Shown: in pieces, positions 7,275 to 9,009 of the stretch
Layout of the letters: the number at the start of each line of letters is the position of its first letter
Numbering within the stretch: the stretch's first letter is position 1
Assembly: GCA_027033555.1 (NCBI GenBank)
Contig: JALVLE010000299.1
Span: 1 to 9,009 of the forward strand
Reading direction: 5' to 3'
Length of the DNA: 9,009 bases
Source: Caldifarciminota bacterium
Lineage (GTDB): Bacteria > Hydrothermota > Hydrothermia > UBA1063 > CAJXJZ01
Program-made: the position numbers and the translations under genes
Notes under the pieces: model-generated
What the model was told of the DNA's origin: nothing
What the model saw: only the letters and a program-made list of their open reading frames with translations
Database searches by the model: none

Positions 7275-7748
7275 ATGAAAGTTGCAAAAAACACTGTGGT
7301 GTTAATGAACTATGTAATCAAAGATAAAGAAACGGGAGAGATTCTGGATAAGAGCGAAGATCATGGAGAACCAATTCCTTTCCTCGTGGGTGCAGAGAAC
7401 ATAATCCCGGGACTGGAAAAACAGTTAATAGGATTAAAAGAAGGTGAAAGGAAAATCATAGAAGTGCCACGTAATGAGGCTTATGGAGACAGAGATGAGC
7501 AACTGGTACAAAAAGTCCCAAGAGAATATTTTAAAGATATAAATCTTGAAAAGGGGATGCATCTTCAGGCGCAAACGGAAGATGGACATGTTATTGAATT
7601 AATAGTTGTAGACTTTGATGAAAACGAAGTAACAATTGACATGAACCATCCCCTTGCAGGACATGATCTTATCTTTGAAGTTGAAATTTTAAAGATAAGA
7701 GAGGCAACACCAGAAGAAATTGAACACGGGCATGCTCATCATATTTAA
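7275..7748 (+). CDS. slyD: FKBP-type peptidyl-prolyl isomerase, SlyD-like
   Basis: 157 residues, with no signal peptide, so cytoplasmic. SlyD proteins isomerise Xaa-Pro bonds and act as folding chaperones; many also bind nickel. The FKBP core is split as usual: strands and loop at residues 1-70 (V-L-M-N-Y-V, G-E-I-L-D-K-S, PFLVGAENIIPGLEKQLIGL at 35-54, GERKIIEVP at 57-65, EAYGDRD at 68-74), an insert-in-flap chaperone domain (about 73-124), then the conserved return strand DMNHPLAGHDLIFEVEI (122-138). The tail is short but ends in a His cluster, HGHAHH (151-156), which could bind Ni or Zn; it is much shorter than the E. coli SlyD tail and has no Cys. First gene of a probable operon with the Fur-family regulator (24-nt gap, same frame). 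Confidence 0.93.
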   Translation: MKVAKNTVVLMNYVIKDKETGEILDKSEDHGEPIPFLVGAENIIPGLEKQLIGLKEGERKIIEVPRNEAYGDRDEQLVQKVPREYFKDINLEKGMHLQAQTEDGHVIELIVVDFDENEVTIDMNHPLAGHDLIFEVEILKIREATPEEIEHGHAHHI

Positions 7749-7772
7749 AGACTTTTCGCAAATATAGCAAAG

Positions 7773-8183
7773 GTGAAAAGAGGGGTAAAGGAAGAAATTT
7801 TAAACCTGCTCTCTGAGAACAGGGAATGGCATCCAACAGCTAAAATACTTTTTGAAGAACTCACCAGAAAGTTTCCAGGGCTTGCGTTCTCATCTGTTTA
7901 CAGAGCAATTGATAATCTCCTGAAGGAGAGTAAAATTCGTGCTTTTAAACTGGAGGATGAAGAGGAGCGAAGATTTGAAATCATGGAAAGATCACATCCT
8001 CACTTTAAATGCAAAGTATGCGGAAAAATTTATAATATAGATGTAGATTTAAACACAGCCTTTAAGGAAATAGCAGAGCTCCACACTCATCATATAATTT
8101 TGGAGGCACATGTAACATATTACGGAATATGTAGCAATTGCTTCAACAAAAAGGTTCAGGCACTGGTGCGTAAAATGTCATGA
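7773..8183 (+). CDS. Fur-family metal-dependent transcriptional regulator
   Basis: 136 residues from a GTG start; there is no in-frame ATG until residue 71. The N-terminal winged helix (about 1-70) shows HPTA (20-23) and the recognition helix with SSVYRAIDNLL (40-50). The dimerisation and metal domain has the SHPHFKCKVCGK block (74-85) and CSNC (120-123); the two CxxC pairs form the structural Zn site. By comparison with B. subtilis PerR from memory, H20, H75 and H77 match regulatory ligands, but the two PerR aspartates appear as E69 and N88. That is less like a peroxide sensor and more like Fur/Zur or an atypical member; the cognate metal cannot be told. No clear ribosome site is seen; coupling to the upstream gene in the same frame is likely. 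The TGA overlaps the next ATG (ATGA). Confidence 0.9.
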   Translation: MKRGVKEEILNLLSENREWHPTAKILFEELTRKFPGLAFSSVYRAIDNLLKESKIRAFKLEDEEERRFEIMERSHPHFKCKVCGKIYNIDVDLNTAFKEIAELHTHHIILEAHVTYYGICSNCFNKKVQALVRKMS

Positions 8184-9009
8184 TAAAGCTAATTATCATC
8201 TTTATAATTGCTGCTCATCCTGACATTGAGGTATATTTCCAGAGCGATACCCTCTCCAGGAAACTCGCTTATTTTATAGGAGGTGCACATAATAGCCTTG
8301 ACATATGTTTTCATCAGTTTTACGAGAGTGAAGTAATAGATAGTACGCTTGCTGCATGGAACAGAGGGGTAAACGTGCGGGTCATTACAGAACACGACTA
8401 TATAAATTATTACGGGGTTCAAAGACTCAAAAATGCCGGGATACCCGTAATAGACGAAGGGTACGGAGCAAATACCACTCTTCACAGAATGCATAATAAA
8501 TTCATTGTCCGGGACTTTAGAAACGCTGATACGACTGATGACATGCTCTGGATGGGTAGCTTCAACGCATCAGGCACAACAATGGCAGACAACGCAATTA
8601 TAATAAAAAGTTATGCTCTTGCCCGCATTTTTGAAATAGAATTTAATCAAATGTGGGGAGATACAGACAATACTCCCAACCCGGCATATTCACTCACAGG
8701 GTCAAACAAACATGACCAGAGCCCTTATCATGATGTGATTGTTGATAATATCCTTATTTCAGCTTATTTTTCCCCATATAATAGAATCTCTAACATAGTG
8801 CTTGATCTCATAAATGAAGCAACCCATGAGATAGATTTCCTTATGTTCACTTTTACAAGGTATAGCATATACAGTGCAATGGGCACAAGATATTCAAATG
8901 GTATCCTTGTTTATGGTGTGCTTGAAGGACAACAGGATTATAACAGGAATGCTTACGACTATTTCCAGGTTCATCACATACCTGTTTATTATGACAATTT
9001 CAACTCCGG
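8180..9009 (+). CDS. Exported phospholipase D-like (HKD) protein, C-terminus cut by window edge
   Basis: 276 complete codons, open to the right edge. The ATG overlaps the Fur-family stop. Residues 1-12 (MIKLIIIFIIAA) form a short signal peptide with a plausible cleavage after the Ala pair, so the enzyme should act outside the cytoplasmic membrane. The first PLD half is complete: F-Q-S-D-T near the start, NSLDICFHQF (38-47), A-A-W-N-R-G-V-N-V-R-V-I-T, then the HKD motif H105-N-K107-x4-D112 followed by GSFNAS (126-131) and EFNQMW (154-159). The second half has begun (FSPYNRI, EIDFLMFTFT, then Y-G-V-L-E-G), and its HKD motif should lie past the edge. This layout fits PLD-type nucleases and phosphodiesterases of about 400 residues. 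Whether the substrate is DNA, lipid or another phosphodiester is not shown. Confidence 0.9.
   Translation, partial: MIKLIIIFIIAAHPDIEVYFQSDTLSRKLAYFIGGAHNSLDICFHQFYESEVIDSTLAAWNRGVNVRVITEHDYINYYGVQRLKNAGIPVIDEGYGANTTLHRMHNKFIVRDFRNADTTDDMLWMGSFNASGTTMADNAIIIKSYALARIFEIEFNQMWGDTDNTPNPAYSLTGSNKHDQSPYHDVIVDNILISAYFSPYNRISNIVLDLINEATHEIDFLMFTFTRYSIYSAMGTRYSNGILVYGVLEGQQDYNRNAYDYFQVHHIPVYYDNFNS

Noticed and set aside
8189..8494. Minus-strand 101-codon open frame
   Set aside because: It is opposite the PLD-like gene, whose HKD motif region it covers; no supporting start signal.
1..9009. CRISPR arrays, insertion sequences, tRNA/rRNA genes, toxin-antitoxin or defence systems
   Set aside because: No spaced repeats, terminal inverted repeats, RNA-gene cores or defence-family motifs were seen; the HD-GYP and PLD proteins have ordinary signalling and secreted-enzyme layouts.

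Overview
The window looks like a chromosomal piece of a thermophilic or thermotolerant bacterium with moderately low GC. Sigma-70 type promoters (near-consensus TTGACA and TATAAT boxes), an HD-GYP signalling protein and a SlyD-type FKBP argue for Bacteria. A two-gene mannosylglycerate pathway closely resembling the archaeal and Thermus type points to a hot or osmotically variable habitat. Secreted proteins with FG-GAP-like calcium loops, a choice-of-anchor J/cleaved-adhesin domain and a FlgD/T9SS-like C-terminal module recall uncultured groups of the Bacteroidetes/FCB and WOR-3 kind. That placement is inference only.

Layout. Positions 1-5174 are on the minus strand and read as a four-gene cluster transcribed leftwards: a GAF-PAS-GAF-like-HD-GYP regulator (3288-5174), a secreted FG-GAP-like protein (2355-3233), a CCA-adding enzyme/poly(A) polymerase with an HD domain (973-2358), and the N-terminal part of a secreted adhesin-like protein that runs off the left edge (1-1043). 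The last three genes are packed with a 4-nt ATGA overlap and an unusually long 71-nt overlap. Positions 5299-9009 are on the plus strand. They hold mpgS and mpgP (35-nt overlap), which make the compatible solute mannosylglycerate from GDP-mannose and 3-phosphoglycerate. A second cluster follows: slyD-like PPIase, a Fur-family regulator, and an exported phospholipase D-like protein cut by the right edge (again a 4-nt ATGA overlap).

Control. The 124-nt divergent intergenic region 5175-5298 holds two back-to-back promoters. Both have a -35 box, a 17-nt spacer and a -10 box, and both are placed so that transcription should begin at or within one base of the A of the ATG. The HD-GYP gene and mpgS are therefore predicted to be leaderless. 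In contrast, slyD and the adhesin gene have clear Shine-Dalgarno sequences. The slyD promoter has tandem TATAAT boxes forming an imperfect palindrome that could be an operator for the Fur-family protein encoded downstream.

I see no CRISPR array, insertion sequence, tRNA, rRNA, convincing terminator or defence island. No stretch over 300 bases lacks a gene. The most interesting signals are the paired leaderless promoters, the long cca/adhesin overlap with a weak signal peptide, and the slyD-Fur-exported PLD operon.
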